Positions 56,539 to 64,000 of a stretch of DNA of 64,000 nt are shown here, one piece after another. The position numbers were made by a program, and so were the translations under genes. A model generated the notes under the pieces. The model was not told the DNA's origin. It saw only the letters and a program-made list of their open reading frames with translations, and made no database searches. The stretch's first letter is position 1, and the number at the start of each line of letters is the position of its first letter. Source of the stretch: Falsigemmobacter faecalis (GTDB taxonomy: Bacteria > Pseudomonadota > Alphaproteobacteria > Rhodobacterales > Rhodobacteraceae); NCBI RefSeq assembly GCF_003863335.1, contig NZ_RRAZ01000004.1:124001-188000 (forward strand), in the 5' to 3' direction.

Positions 56539-57501
56539 ATGTCGCAGACCGTCGATTTCAATGATCGCATGCTCTCTCTGGGCCTCGCCCGGGTCTCCGA
56601 AGCCGCCGCCATCGCCTCGGCCAAGCTGATCGGGCGCGGAGATGAAAAAGCCGCCGACCAGGCCGCCGTGGATGCCATGCGCACCCAGCTGAACCTGCTC
56701 GACATCGCCGGCACCGTGGTCATCGGTGAGGGCGAACGCGATGAAGCCCCGATGCTCTACATCGGCGAAGAGGTCGGCACCGGCAAAGGCCCGGGCGTCG
56801 ATATCGCGCTTGATCCGCTCGAAGGCACCACGCTGACCGCCAAAGACATGCCCAATGCTCTCGCCGTCATCTCGATGGCGCCGCGCGGCACCCTGCTGCA
56901 TGCCCCTGACGTTTACATGGACAAACTGGCCGTGGGCCCGGGCTATGCCGAGGGCGTCGTGACCCTCGATATGGATCCGGCCGAGCGCGTCTATCAGCTC
57001 GCCAAAGCCAAGGGCGGCACCGCAGCCGATATCACCGTCTGCATCCTTGAGCGTGACCGCCACGCCGATCTGATCAAAGCCGTCCGCTCGACCGGCGCGG
57101 CGATCCGCCTGATCCCGGACGGCGATGTCGCCGGCGTCATGCATTGCGCCGAAGCCGATCAGACCGGCATCGATATGTACATGGGTTCGGGCGGCGCGCC
57201 GGAAGGCGTGCTGGCAGCCTCGGCACTGAAATGCATGGGCGGTCAGATCTATGGCCGTCTGCTGTTTCGCAACGACGATGAGCGTGGCCGCGCCGAGCGC
57301 GCCGGCATCTCGGATTTCAACCGCATCTATGCCCGCGACGATATGGTCACCTCCGACGTGATCTTCGCCGCCACCGGCGTCACCGACGGCTCGCTGCTGC
57401 GCGGGCTGAAGCGGGAAGTGGGCTGGATCACCACCGAGACCGTTCTCATGCGCTCGAAAACCGGCTCGGTGCGCCGCATGACCTACCGCACTCCGGTCTG
57501 A
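56539..57501 (+). CDS. glpX: Class II fructose-1,6-bisphosphatase
   Basis: 320 residues. GlpX motifs are VVIGEGERDEAPMLYIGEEVG near 60-80, DPLEGTTLTAKDMPNALAVIS near 93-113 with the metal-binding Asp and Glu, and MYMGSGGAPEGVLAASALKCMGGQ near 213-236. It dephosphorylates fructose-1,6-bisphosphate in gluconeogenesis. The ATG at 56539 (MSQTVDFNDRMLS) fits the family; AGGAT lies upstream. recJ follows after 99 bases. Confidence 0.95.
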   Translation: MSQTVDFNDRMLSLGLARVSEAAAIASAKLIGRGDEKAADQAAVDAMRTQLNLLDIAGTVVIGEGERDEAPMLYIGEEVGTGKGPGVDIALDPLEGTTLTAKDMPNALAVISMAPRGTLLHAPDVYMDKLAVGPGYAEGVVTLDMDPAERVYQLAKAKGGTAADITVCILERDRHADLIKAVRSTGAAIRLIPDGDVAGVMHCAEADQTGIDMYMGSGGAPEGVLAASALKCMGGQIYGRLLFRNDDERGRAERAGISDFNRIYARDDMVTSDVIFAATGVTDGSLLRGLKREVGWITTETVLMRSKTGSVRRMTYRTPV

Positions 57502-57600
57502 TTGCCCTCTGATTGCAGACCACTGAGGTTTGCGCAAAACTCATCGGGGGGCTGCCTGGCCCCCCGTCTTCGTTTCAGACGACCTCAGAAAGGCCCTGGC

Positions 57601-59334
57601 ATGACGTTTCTCGGTGTGGACACTTCGATAACCGGACGGCGCTGGCTGGGGCTTTCGCCCGAAGAAGACCGCGCCGCCGAGGCGATCCGTCAGGCCACCG
57701 CCCTGCCCTTTGCCGTGACCCGGGTTCTGGCACGCCGGGGCGTTGCGCCCGAAGGGGCGGCGGGCTATCTCGCGCCCACTCTGCGCGATCTGATGCCCGA
57801 CCCCATGGTGCTGCGCGATATGGAGCCTGCCGCCATCCGCTTTCTCCAGGCCGTGAAACAGCGCCAGCGCATCGCGGTCTTTGCCGATTATGACGTCGAC
57901 GGCGGCTCTTCTGCCGCTCTGTTGCTCTGCTGGCTGCGCGACATGGGGCTGCAGGCCACGCTTTACATCCCCGACCGCATTGATGAGGGCTATGGCCCCA
58001 ATGTCCCCGCCATGCAGGATCTGGGCGCACGGCATGATCTGATCCTCTGCGTTGACTGCGGCACGCTTTCCCATGAGCCGATCGCCGCGGCGGGCTGCGA
58101 TGTCATCGTGCTTGATCACCACCTTGGCGGCGAGACCCTGCCCGACTGCGTGGCGGTGGTGAACCCCAACCGTCAGGATGAAACCGGGGATCTGTCGCAG
58201 CTTTGCGCGGCGGGCGTGGTTTTTATGATGCTGGTCGATGCCAACCGCCGCCTGCGCGCCGAAGGCGTGAAGGGCCCGGATCTGATGGGCTATCTGGACC
58301 TTGTGGCCCTGGCGACGGTGGCCGATGTGGCCCCGCTGACCGGGGTGAACCGGGCGCTGGTGCGCACGGGGCTTTCGGTCATGGCGCAGCGCAGCCGCCC
58401 CGGGCTTGCGGCGCTGGCCGATGTCTCGCGGCTGACCCATGCGCCAAACTCGCATACGCTGGGCTTTCTCTTCGGCCCGCGCGTCAATGCAGGCGGGCGG
58501 ATCGGTCAGGCGGATTTAGGCGCAAGGCTGCTCGCCACCGACAACCCGGCTGAGGCCGCGCTGATCGCCGGGCGGCTGGAGGAGTTGAACGTCGAGCGCC
58601 GCGCCATTGAGGCCGAAGTCCGTGCCGAGGCCATCGCCCAGGCCGAGGCCCGGGGCGTCGACGGCCCCCTCGTCTGGGCAGCGGGTGAGGGCTGGCACCC
58701 CGGCGTGGTCGGCATCGCGGCCGCACGTCTGAAAGAGGCCTATAACCGCCCCGCCGTGGTGATCGGGATTGAGAATGGCATCGGCAAAGGCTCTGCCCGC
58801 TCGGTCACCGGGGTGGATCTTGGGGCCGCGATCCACCGGGTCGCCGCCGAGGGGCTGCTGGAAAAGGGCGGTGGCCATAAGATGGCCGCAGGCCTGACCG
58901 TGAAAGCAGAAAAGCTGGAGGCCGCCATGGCGCGTCTGGCCGAACTCCTCGCCCGTCAGGGCGCGGGCGAGGCCGGCCCCGCCGATCTGCAGATCGACGG
59001 CATGCTGGAGCCTGAGGGCGCAACGCCTGAGCTGGTCACCCAGATTGAAGCGGCGGGTCCCTTTGGTGCCTCTGCCCCCGCCCCGCGCTTTGCCTTTGCC
59101 AGCCAGCGCGTCAGCGATGTGCGCCAGATCGGCTCGGGCCATCTGAAGATCACCTTCGGCTCAGGCGCCACCAAACTGACCGGCATGGCCTTCGGCGCCT
59201 GGGACGGCCCGCTGGGTCAGGCGCTTCAGGCCGGGGTGGGAGAGCGCTTCCATCTGGCTGGCCGGGTGGAGGTCGATACCTGGGGCGGGCGTCAACGGGT
59301 GCAGCTTCGTCTGGAGGATGCGGCAAAGGCCTGA
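57601..59334 (+). CDS. recJ: Single-stranded-DNA-specific exonuclease RecJ
   Basis: 577 residues. The DHH domain shows VFADYDVDGGSSAAL (about 93-107) and VIVLDHHLGGE (about 168); the DHHA1 part shows GGGHKMAAG near 422. The oligonucleotide-binding C-terminal region follows. It degrades single-stranded DNA 5' to 3' in recombination and mismatch repair. The ATG at 57601 follows AGAAAGG. Downstream is an inverted repeat and a tRNA gene. Confidence 0.96.
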   Translation: MTFLGVDTSITGRRWLGLSPEEDRAAEAIRQATALPFAVTRVLARRGVAPEGAAGYLAPTLRDLMPDPMVLRDMEPAAIRFLQAVKQRQRIAVFADYDVDGGSSAALLLCWLRDMGLQATLYIPDRIDEGYGPNVPAMQDLGARHDLILCVDCGTLSHEPIAAAGCDVIVLDHHLGGETLPDCVAVVNPNRQDETGDLSQLCAAGVVFMMLVDANRRLRAEGVKGPDLMGYLDLVALATVADVAPLTGVNRALVRTGLSVMAQRSRPGLAALADVSRLTHAPNSHTLGFLFGPRVNAGGRIGQADLGARLLATDNPAEAALIAGRLEELNVERRAIEAEVRAEAIAQAEARGVDGPLVWAAGEGWHPGVVGIAAARLKEAYNRPAVVIGIENGIGKGSARSVTGVDLGAAIHRVAAEGLLEKGGGHKMAAGLTVKAEKLEAAMARLAELLARQGAGEAGPADLQIDGMLEPEGATPELVTQIEAAGPFGASAPAPRFAFASQRVSDVRQIGSGHLKITFGSGATKLTGMAFGAWDGPLGQALQAGVGERFHLAGRVEVDTWGGRQRVQLRLEDAAKA

Positions 59335-59366
59335 TTCCCCGGCCTTTTTCCGGGCAAAGCGATTTT

Positions 59367-59391
59367 TTGCGGAATTTTTCATTTTCCGCAA
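59367..59391. other. 8-bp inverted repeat after recJ
   Basis: TTGCGGAA and TTCCGCAA pair around a nine-base AT-rich loop, 33 bases after the recJ stop. It may be a terminator stem, but there is no T-run directly after it. Confidence 0.4.
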
Positions 59392-59400
59392 GAAACCCCC

Positions 59401-59429
59401 TTGCAGGCTCTGACACCTCTCTGTAAATA
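59401..59429 (+). promoter_or_regulatory. Sigma-70 promoter of tRNA-Glu
   Basis: TTGCAG (59401-59406), 17-base spacer, TAAATA (59424-59429), about 50 bases before the tRNA. Both hexamers are good matches and the spacing is ideal. Confidence 0.65.
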
Positions 59430-59478
59430 CCCCCTCACACGACAGGCGCAGCACACTGCGACGGTCGGAAGAAAGAGT

Positions 59479-59553
59479 GGCCCGTTCGTCTATCGGTTAG
59501 GACGTCAGGTTTTCAACCTGAAAAGAGGGGTTCGACTCCCCTACGGGCTGCCA
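59479..59553 (+). tRNA. tRNA-Glu (anticodon TTC)
   Basis: 75 nucleotides including encoded CCA. Acceptor arm GGCCCGT pairs with ACGGGCT (first pair G-T), anticodon stem TCAGG/CCTGA with loop TTTTCAA giving anticodon TTC, and T arm GAGGGGTTCGACTCCCCT with TTCGA. D-loop sequence TCTATCGGTTAGGAC is typical of tRNA-Glu. The anticodon and overall sequence fit alphaproteobacterial tRNA-Glu. Confidence 0.95.
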
Positions 59554-59678
59554 CTTCTTCCTGAAAACAAAGCGAATGACGGGCGGCAGATTGCCGCCTT
59601 TTTGCGTTTTCACCCCTCATCGCCTTGCATTCCCCGGCCTCAATCGGCATCTGCTCAGAGGGTGGATGGGGTGTCAGA

Positions 59679-60107
59679 ATGACCAAAGTGGTGAATATCA
59701 TCAAACTCTGCGTCGGCGCAGAGGATGTCTCGGATTTGCAGCACTGGCAGGATGCCCAGCGCCACCGCTGGCCCGAGGGCCGGGCTGTGCATGTCACCCG
59801 CTCCTGGCCGAAACGTGAGGCTGAGGCGCTGAAGGGCTCGCTTTTCTGGGTGTTCAAGGGCCAGATCCTGGCGCGGCAGCGCATCCTTGGCTTTGAGGAT
59901 GCGACCGGCGCGGATGGCATCACCCGCTGCGCCTTTCAGCTGGATCCCGAGATCATCCGCACCCAGGCCACGCCGCGCCGCCCCTTTCAGGGCTGGCGCT
60001 ACCTTGAGGCCGCGGACAGCCCGCCTGACCTGCCCAAAAGCCGCCCCGCCGATGACCTGCTGCCGCCTGAGCTTGAGGCGGCTCTGGCCGAGATGGGTCT
60101 GCGTTAA
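59679..60107 (+). CDS. DUF1489 family protein
   Basis: 142 residues, alphaproteobacterial orphan family. It begins MTKVVNIIKLCVGAEDVSDL, with HVTRSWPKR, GSLFWVFKGQILARQRILGF and RPFQGWRYLEAADSPPDLP. No function is known; no catalytic motif is evident. The start at 59679 fits the family N-terminus, and longer in-frame sequence does not. Its stop codon overlaps that of the convergent membrane-protein gene (TTAA). Confidence 0.85.
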   Translation: MTKVVNIIKLCVGAEDVSDLQHWQDAQRHRWPEGRAVHVTRSWPKREAEALKGSLFWVFKGQILARQRILGFEDATGADGITRCAFQLDPEIIRTQATPRRPFQGWRYLEAADSPPDLPKSRPADDLLPPELEAALAEMGLR

Positions 60108-61090
60108 TCTTTCGTCCCGAACAGCCCGGCCAGCGCGCGGCTGAGGACATTGGCCACCTTCGGGCGCGGCAACGCCTCAAAGGGCAGCGGGCGGCAGACC
60201 TCCATGGCGGCGATGCCGACCCGCGCGGTCAATGCGCCATTGATCACCCCCTCGCCAAAGCGGCGCGAGACTTTCGACAGCACGCCGCCCCCGGCGACCG
60301 AGGAAATCAGATCATCGCCCACCGCCACCGCCCCGGTGGCCACCAGATGCGAAAAGACCCGCTTCAGCATCCGGATAGATCCCACCTGCCCGGCGCGGCC
60401 ACCATAGATATCGGCGATGCGCCTTATCATCCGCAGGTTTGACATCAGCGCCACCGCCACATCGACCAGGGCCAGCGGCACCAGAGCCGTGGCCGTGGCC
60501 ACCCGCCGCGCCGCCGCCTCAATCTCGCGCCGCGCGGCCTGATCGGCGGCGCCCAGAAGCTCAACTTCCGCCAGACGCACCAGGGCATCGGGGTCAAAGA
60601 GATCACCGCCCTGCTCGGCCAGACGACGGCGGTTCCAGGCCAGCTCTTCGCGCCGCGCATAGATGCCATCCAGCTCGCGCACCAGACTGCGGGCCTGATC
60701 GAGATCGCCCCGCGCCGCAACCGCCCGCTCACGCAGATGATCGATCCGCGTCAGCCGCATCAGCGCCGCCCATTCGCGCCCCGCCATCCAGAGCAGAGAC
60801 AGCGCCGCCACCCCCGCCAGCACCATGGCCAGAAACCCCAGCACCGGCCAGCGGTTCAGCGTTGAGGCGATAAACTCCCAGGTCGCGATCGACACCGCCA
60901 GCGACAGAAAAAGCCCCCCCGCCCAGTAAAACAGCCGCCGCGCAACGGAGGGTTTCGCGGGGGCCCGCATCATCGCCGCCACGGCGGTCTGCGGCGGCGC
61001 GGTGTCTTCCTCCGGGACCGGCGGGGCATCGGCTACGGAAACCTCCGGCCCGTCGATTTCGAGGACAAAGGGCTGGTGCGGGCTGGCCAT
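60104..61090 (-). CDS. YcjF/TIGR01620-like inner-membrane protein (DUF697)
   Basis: 328 residues. After a Pro-rich N-terminus to about residue 50 come two membrane helices (LFYWAGGLFLSLAVSIATW and VLGFLAMVLAGVAALSLLWM), then a cytoplasmic helical part with ARGDLDQARSLVRELDGIY and a last hydrophobic region (ATALVPLALVDVAVALM, MLKRVFSHLVATGAVAVGDD). This matches the YcjF family, normally encoded next to the GTPase-like YcjX. No ycjX gene adjoins; ileS is divergent. Function unknown. Confidence 0.82.
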   Translation of the reverse strand: MASPHQPFVLEIDGPEVSVADAPPVPEEDTAPPQTAVAAMMRAPAKPSVARRLFYWAGGLFLSLAVSIATWEFIASTLNRWPVLGFLAMVLAGVAALSLLWMAGREWAALMRLTRIDHLRERAVAARGDLDQARSLVRELDGIYARREELAWNRRRLAEQGGDLFDPDALVRLAEVELLGAADQAARREIEAAARRVATATALVPLALVDVAVALMSNLRMIRRIADIYGGRAGQVGSIRMLKRVFSHLVATGAVAVGDDLISSVAGGGVLSKVSRRFGEGVINGALTARVGIAAMEVCRPLPFEALPRPKVANVLSRALAGLFGTKD

Positions 61091-61167
61091 CGGGATCCTC
61101 TCAGCAGCATCTCTCCAACATGTGGGAGGAAAGCGGCGGCGGAGCAAGGGGAAGCGCGGTCAGGCTC

Positions 61168-61196
61168 TGGACCGCGCACAGGCACCGCCCTATAAG
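61168..61196 (+). promoter_or_regulatory. Candidate sigma-70 promoter of ileS
   Basis: TGGACC (61168-61173), 17-base spacer, TATAAG (61191-61196), 136 bases before the ileS ATG. The -10 is 5/6 and the -35 4/6 to consensus. Confidence 0.45.
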
Positions 61197-61331
61197 CGCG
61201 CCATGAAGTTACCGGTCGCCTTTTCCCGTCGAATTAGCGGCCCGGCGCGCTGAGCGGTCTCGCGCGTCGGGTAAAGCCTTTTGACCCCGCCCCGCGCGGG
61301 ACCCAAAGCCCTGACTTCGAAGGACACGCCG

Positions 61332-64000
61332 ATGTGCGCTGACACCCCTGACTACCGCTCTACCGTCTATCTGCCCGAGACCGATTTCCCGATGCGCGCG
61401 GGCCTGCCCGCCCGGGAGCCGGCATGGCTGGACCGCTGGGAAAGCCTTGGCATCTACGACCGTCTGCGTGAGCAGGCCGCTGAGGCTGCCGCCAATGGCG
61501 CGCCGCGCAAGCCCTATGTGCTGCATGACGGCCCGCCCTATGCCAACGGCAATCTGCACATCGGCCATGCGCTGAACAAAACCATCAAAGATATGGTCGT
61601 GCGCTCGCATCAGATGATGGGCTTTGATTCGCGCTATGTGCCGGGCTGGGATTGCCACGGCCTGCCGATCGAGTGGAAAATCGAAGAGCAATACCGCGCC
61701 AAAGGTCTGAACAAAGACGACGTGGATGTGGTCTCTTTCCGTCAGGAATGCCGCAAATTCGCCGAAGGCTGGGTGGCTGTCCAGCGCGAGGAATTCAAGC
61801 GCCTCGGCATCACCGGCAATTGGGCGAACCCCTATCTGACGATGGATTTCCACGCCGAATCCGTGATCGCGCAGGAATTCATGAAGTTCCTGATGAACGG
61901 CACGCTGTATCAGGGTTCCAAACCCGTGATGTGGTCGCCGGTTGAGAAAACCGCTCTGGCCGAAGCTGAGGTCGAATATCACGACCACACCAGCCATACG
62001 ATCTGGGTGCGGTTCCCCGTCGCCTCGGCTGCACATTTCCCCGAGCTTGACGGCTGCATGAACACCGCGCTGCTGCAGGCTGCGGTTGTCATCTGGACCA
62101 CCACGCCCTGGACCATCCCGCAGAACCGCGCGGTGGCTTACGGCGAGCGCATCGCCTACGGCCTTTACCGCGTCGATACCGTCGAGGAAAAATCGACCGC
62201 TGTTGCGGGTGAGCTGCTGGTGCTGGCGGATGGTCTGGCTGAATCGGTGAAAACCGCCGCCAAAGTGGCGGAATGGACCCGTGTGCGCGACGTCGCCGCC
62301 TCGGAATTCGAGGGCATGATCCTGAAGCACCCCTATAACGGTGTCGAAGGCGGCAATGGCGAATGGGATTATGACGTGCCCATGCTGCCGGGCGATCACG
62401 TGACCGATGATGCGGGCACCGGCTTTGTGCATACCGCCCCGAGCCACGGCGATGACGACTATCAGCTGGGCGTGAAATACAAGCTGCCGATGACCTATAA
62501 CGTCACCGAAGACAGCTCTTACCGCAAAGACCTGCCGCTCTTTGGCGGTCAGCATGTCTTTGACACCAACGGCAAAGAAGGTCCGGCCAACGTCAGCAAT
62601 ATCAAACAGCTGGCCTATTCGGGCGCGCTGCTGGCCAAGGGCAGGGTCAAGCACAGCTATCCGCATTCCTGGCGCTCAAAAGCGCCGGTGATCTTCCGCA
62701 ACACGCCGCAGTGGTTCGCGGCGATCGATGCAAAGATCAACGACGGCATGGGCACCTATGGCGACACCATCCGCGAGCGCGCGCTGAAGTCGGTCTCAGA
62801 GCTGGTGACCTTTACGCCTGCCACCGGCCGCAACCGCCTGCATGCGATGATCGAACAGCGCCCGGACTGGGTGCTGTCGCGCCAGCGCGCCTGGGGCGTG
62901 CCGCTGACCTGCTTTACCAAAAAAGACACCCTGCCGACCGATGCGGACTTCCTGCTGCGCAATGATGAGGTCAATGCCCGCATCGCCGCCGCCTTTGAGG
63001 CCGATGGCGCGGATGTCTGGTACACTGAGGGCTTCAAAGAAAAGGTTCTCGCGGGCATCGTGACCCCGGAAGATTACAACCAGGTCTTCGACGTGCTTGA
63101 CGTCTGGTTCGATTCCGGCTCGACCCATGCTTTTGTGCTGCGTGACCGCGAAGACGGCGTGCCGGATCAGATCGCAGATGTCTATCTGGAAGGCACCGAC
63201 CAGCACCGCGGCTGGTTCCATTCCTCGCTGCTGCAGGGCTCGGCCACCATTGGCCGCGCGCCCTATAAGAACGTCATCACCCATGGCTTCACGCTGGACG
63301 AAAAGGGCATGAAAATGTCCAAATCGCTCGGCAATACCGTGGCACCGCAGGAAGTCATCAAGGAATACGGCGCAGATATCCTGCGTCTCTGGGTGGCTCA
63401 GGCCGATTATTCGACCGATCTGCGCATCGGCAAAGAGATCCTGAAGGGCACCGCCGACAGCTACCGCCGTCTGCGCAACACGCTGCGCTTCCTGATGGGC
63501 GCTCTGCCCGCCTGGGACGGCACACATGTTGCCCGCGAAGAAATGCCGGAACTGGAGCAGTTCATCCTGCACCGTCTGGCCGAACTCGATGCTCAGGTGC
63601 GCCGTGACTATGCCGCCTTTGATTTCCAGGCGGTCTTCCAGGCGATCTTCACCTTTGCGACCTCGGATCTCTCGGCCTTCTACTTCGATATCCGCAAGGA
63701 TGCGCTTTACTGCGACGCGCCGGACAGCCTCGAGCGCCGCGCCTGCCTGAGCGTGATGGATCACGCCTATCACGCGCTGGTCACCTGGCTGGCGCCGATC
63801 CTGCCCTTCACCATGGAAGAGGTCTGGCTGACCCGCTTCCCCGGTGAGGAAAACTCGGTGCACCTGCTGGACTTTGTGCAAGTGGAAGCAGGCTGGCTGA
63901 ACGCCGGCCTGGCGGCCCGCTTTGCCAAGACCCGCGCCGCCCGCCGTGTCGTCACCGGCGCGCTGGAAGTCGAGCGCACTGCCAAGACCATCGGCTCCTC
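61332..64000 (+). CDS. ileS: Isoleucyl-tRNA synthetase, 5' part (continues past the window)
   Basis: 889 residues visible, open to the window end; a full enzyme is about 950-1000. The HIGH motif is in GNLHIGHAL near residues 73-81 and KMSKS near 661-665 in KGMKMSKSLGN. The editing domain lies between (WTTTPWTIPQNRAVAY near 255). It charges tRNA-Ile in the cytoplasm. The ATG at 61332 starts MCADTPDYRSTVYLPETDFP, with AAGGA upstream. The tail including any C-terminal zinc site is not in view. Confidence 0.96.
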   Translation, partial: MCADTPDYRSTVYLPETDFPMRAGLPAREPAWLDRWESLGIYDRLREQAAEAAANGAPRKPYVLHDGPPYANGNLHIGHALNKTIKDMVVRSHQMMGFDSRYVPGWDCHGLPIEWKIEEQYRAKGLNKDDVDVVSFRQECRKFAEGWVAVQREEFKRLGITGNWANPYLTMDFHAESVIAQEFMKFLMNGTLYQGSKPVMWSPVEKTALAEAEVEYHDHTSHTIWVRFPVASAAHFPELDGCMNTALLQAAVVIWTTTPWTIPQNRAVAYGERIAYGLYRVDTVEEKSTAVAGELLVLADGLAESVKTAAKVAEWTRVRDVAASEFEGMILKHPYNGVEGGNGEWDYDVPMLPGDHVTDDAGTGFVHTAPSHGDDDYQLGVKYKLPMTYNVTEDSSYRKDLPLFGGQHVFDTNGKEGPANVSNIKQLAYSGALLAKGRVKHSYPHSWRSKAPVIFRNTPQWFAAIDAKINDGMGTYGDTIRERALKSVSELVTFTPATGRNRLHAMIEQRPDWVLSRQRAWGVPLTCFTKKDTLPTDADFLLRNDEVNARIAAAFEADGADVWYTEGFKEKVLAGIVTPEDYNQVFDVLDVWFDSGSTHAFVLRDREDGVPDQIADVYLEGTDQHRGWFHSSLLQGSATIGRAPYKNVITHGFTLDEKGMKMSKSLGNTVAPQEVIKEYGADILRLWVAQADYSTDLRIGKEILKGTADSYRRLRNTLRFLMGALPAWDGTHVAREEMPELEQFILHRLAELDAQVRRDYAAFDFQAVFQAIFTFATSDLSAFYFDIRKDALYCDAPDSLERRACLSVMDHAYHALVTWLAPILPFTMEEVWLTRFPGEENSVHLLDFVQVEAGWLNAGLAARFAKTRAARRVVTGALEVERTAKTIGS

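Overview
The window is chromosomal DNA of a GC-rich alphaproteobacterium, very probably a member of the Rhodobacteraceae (Rhodobacter/Paracoccus/Gemmobacter relatives). The evidence is the ftsQ-ftsA-ftsZ-lpxC-bamD-recN order, the trgA-trgB-cysK tellurite-resistance locus known from Rhodobacter sphaeroides, family-typical orphans (DUF1489, TrgA, hemP, a PilM/PilP-like fusion), and TTAA-N7-TTAA CtrA sites. About 54 protein genes and one tRNA are supported. Most are housekeeping. No prophage, insertion sequence, integrase or CRISPR array was seen.

Layout. 1-3060: a dipeptide/oligopeptide ABC importer (permease cut by the window edge, binding protein) divergent from an M19 membrane dipeptidase, with a palindrome between them. 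3282-7481: a tiny hemP gene, a SIMPL-domain protein and a 1005-residue PilM/GspL-PilP/GspC-like fusion. 7738-9611: an alpha/beta hydrolase with a Cys/His-rich tail, translationally coupled to a PLP threonine/serine dehydratase. 9858-19852, all minus strand: recN, bamD, lpxC, ftsZ, ftsA, ftsQ, ddl, murB, the distal part of the dcw cell-wall/division cluster. 19943-23249, minus: a PaaG-like enoyl-CoA isomerase and cytochrome c maturation genes ccmH and ccmF. 23467-29948: amidase, a lipoprotein, moaA, an acyl-CoA ligase, a FrnE-type thiol oxidoreductase and a Bcr/CflA drug exporter. 30113-36659: rpmB, a PuuD-like hydrolase, a GIY-YIG protein, malate synthase G, a photolyase and a DUF4177 protein. 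36690-37060: degenerate tandem repeats. 37076-45117: bolA, a DnaJ-like protein, a cysteine-desulfurase-like protein, then trgA-trgB-cysK-mscS. 45283-51870: an AlaX-type tRNA-editing protein, a divergent PPDK-like enzyme, a SleB-type cell-wall hydrolase, folB-folP. 52022-59334: a 25-residue membrane peptide, ettA, a GIY-YIG/DUF4357 protein, folE2, glpX, recJ. 59479-64000: tRNA-Glu, DUF1489, a YcjF-like membrane protein and the first part of ileS.

Functional links. The importer and dipeptidase would take up and cleave peptides. The minus-strand block from murB to bamD joins peptidoglycan precursor synthesis, Z-ring assembly, lipid A synthesis and outer-membrane protein insertion. folB, folP and folE2 are three folate-pathway steps within 7 kb. 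The most notable signals are the PilM/PilP-like fusion, the two perfect CtrA-type sites (one before the cell-wall hydrolase), the short genes that are easy to miss (hemP and the 25-residue peptide), the 138-bp tandem repeats, and a repeat element that sits just after gene stop codons. Several start codons are GTG or TTG, chosen by Shine-Dalgarno position.
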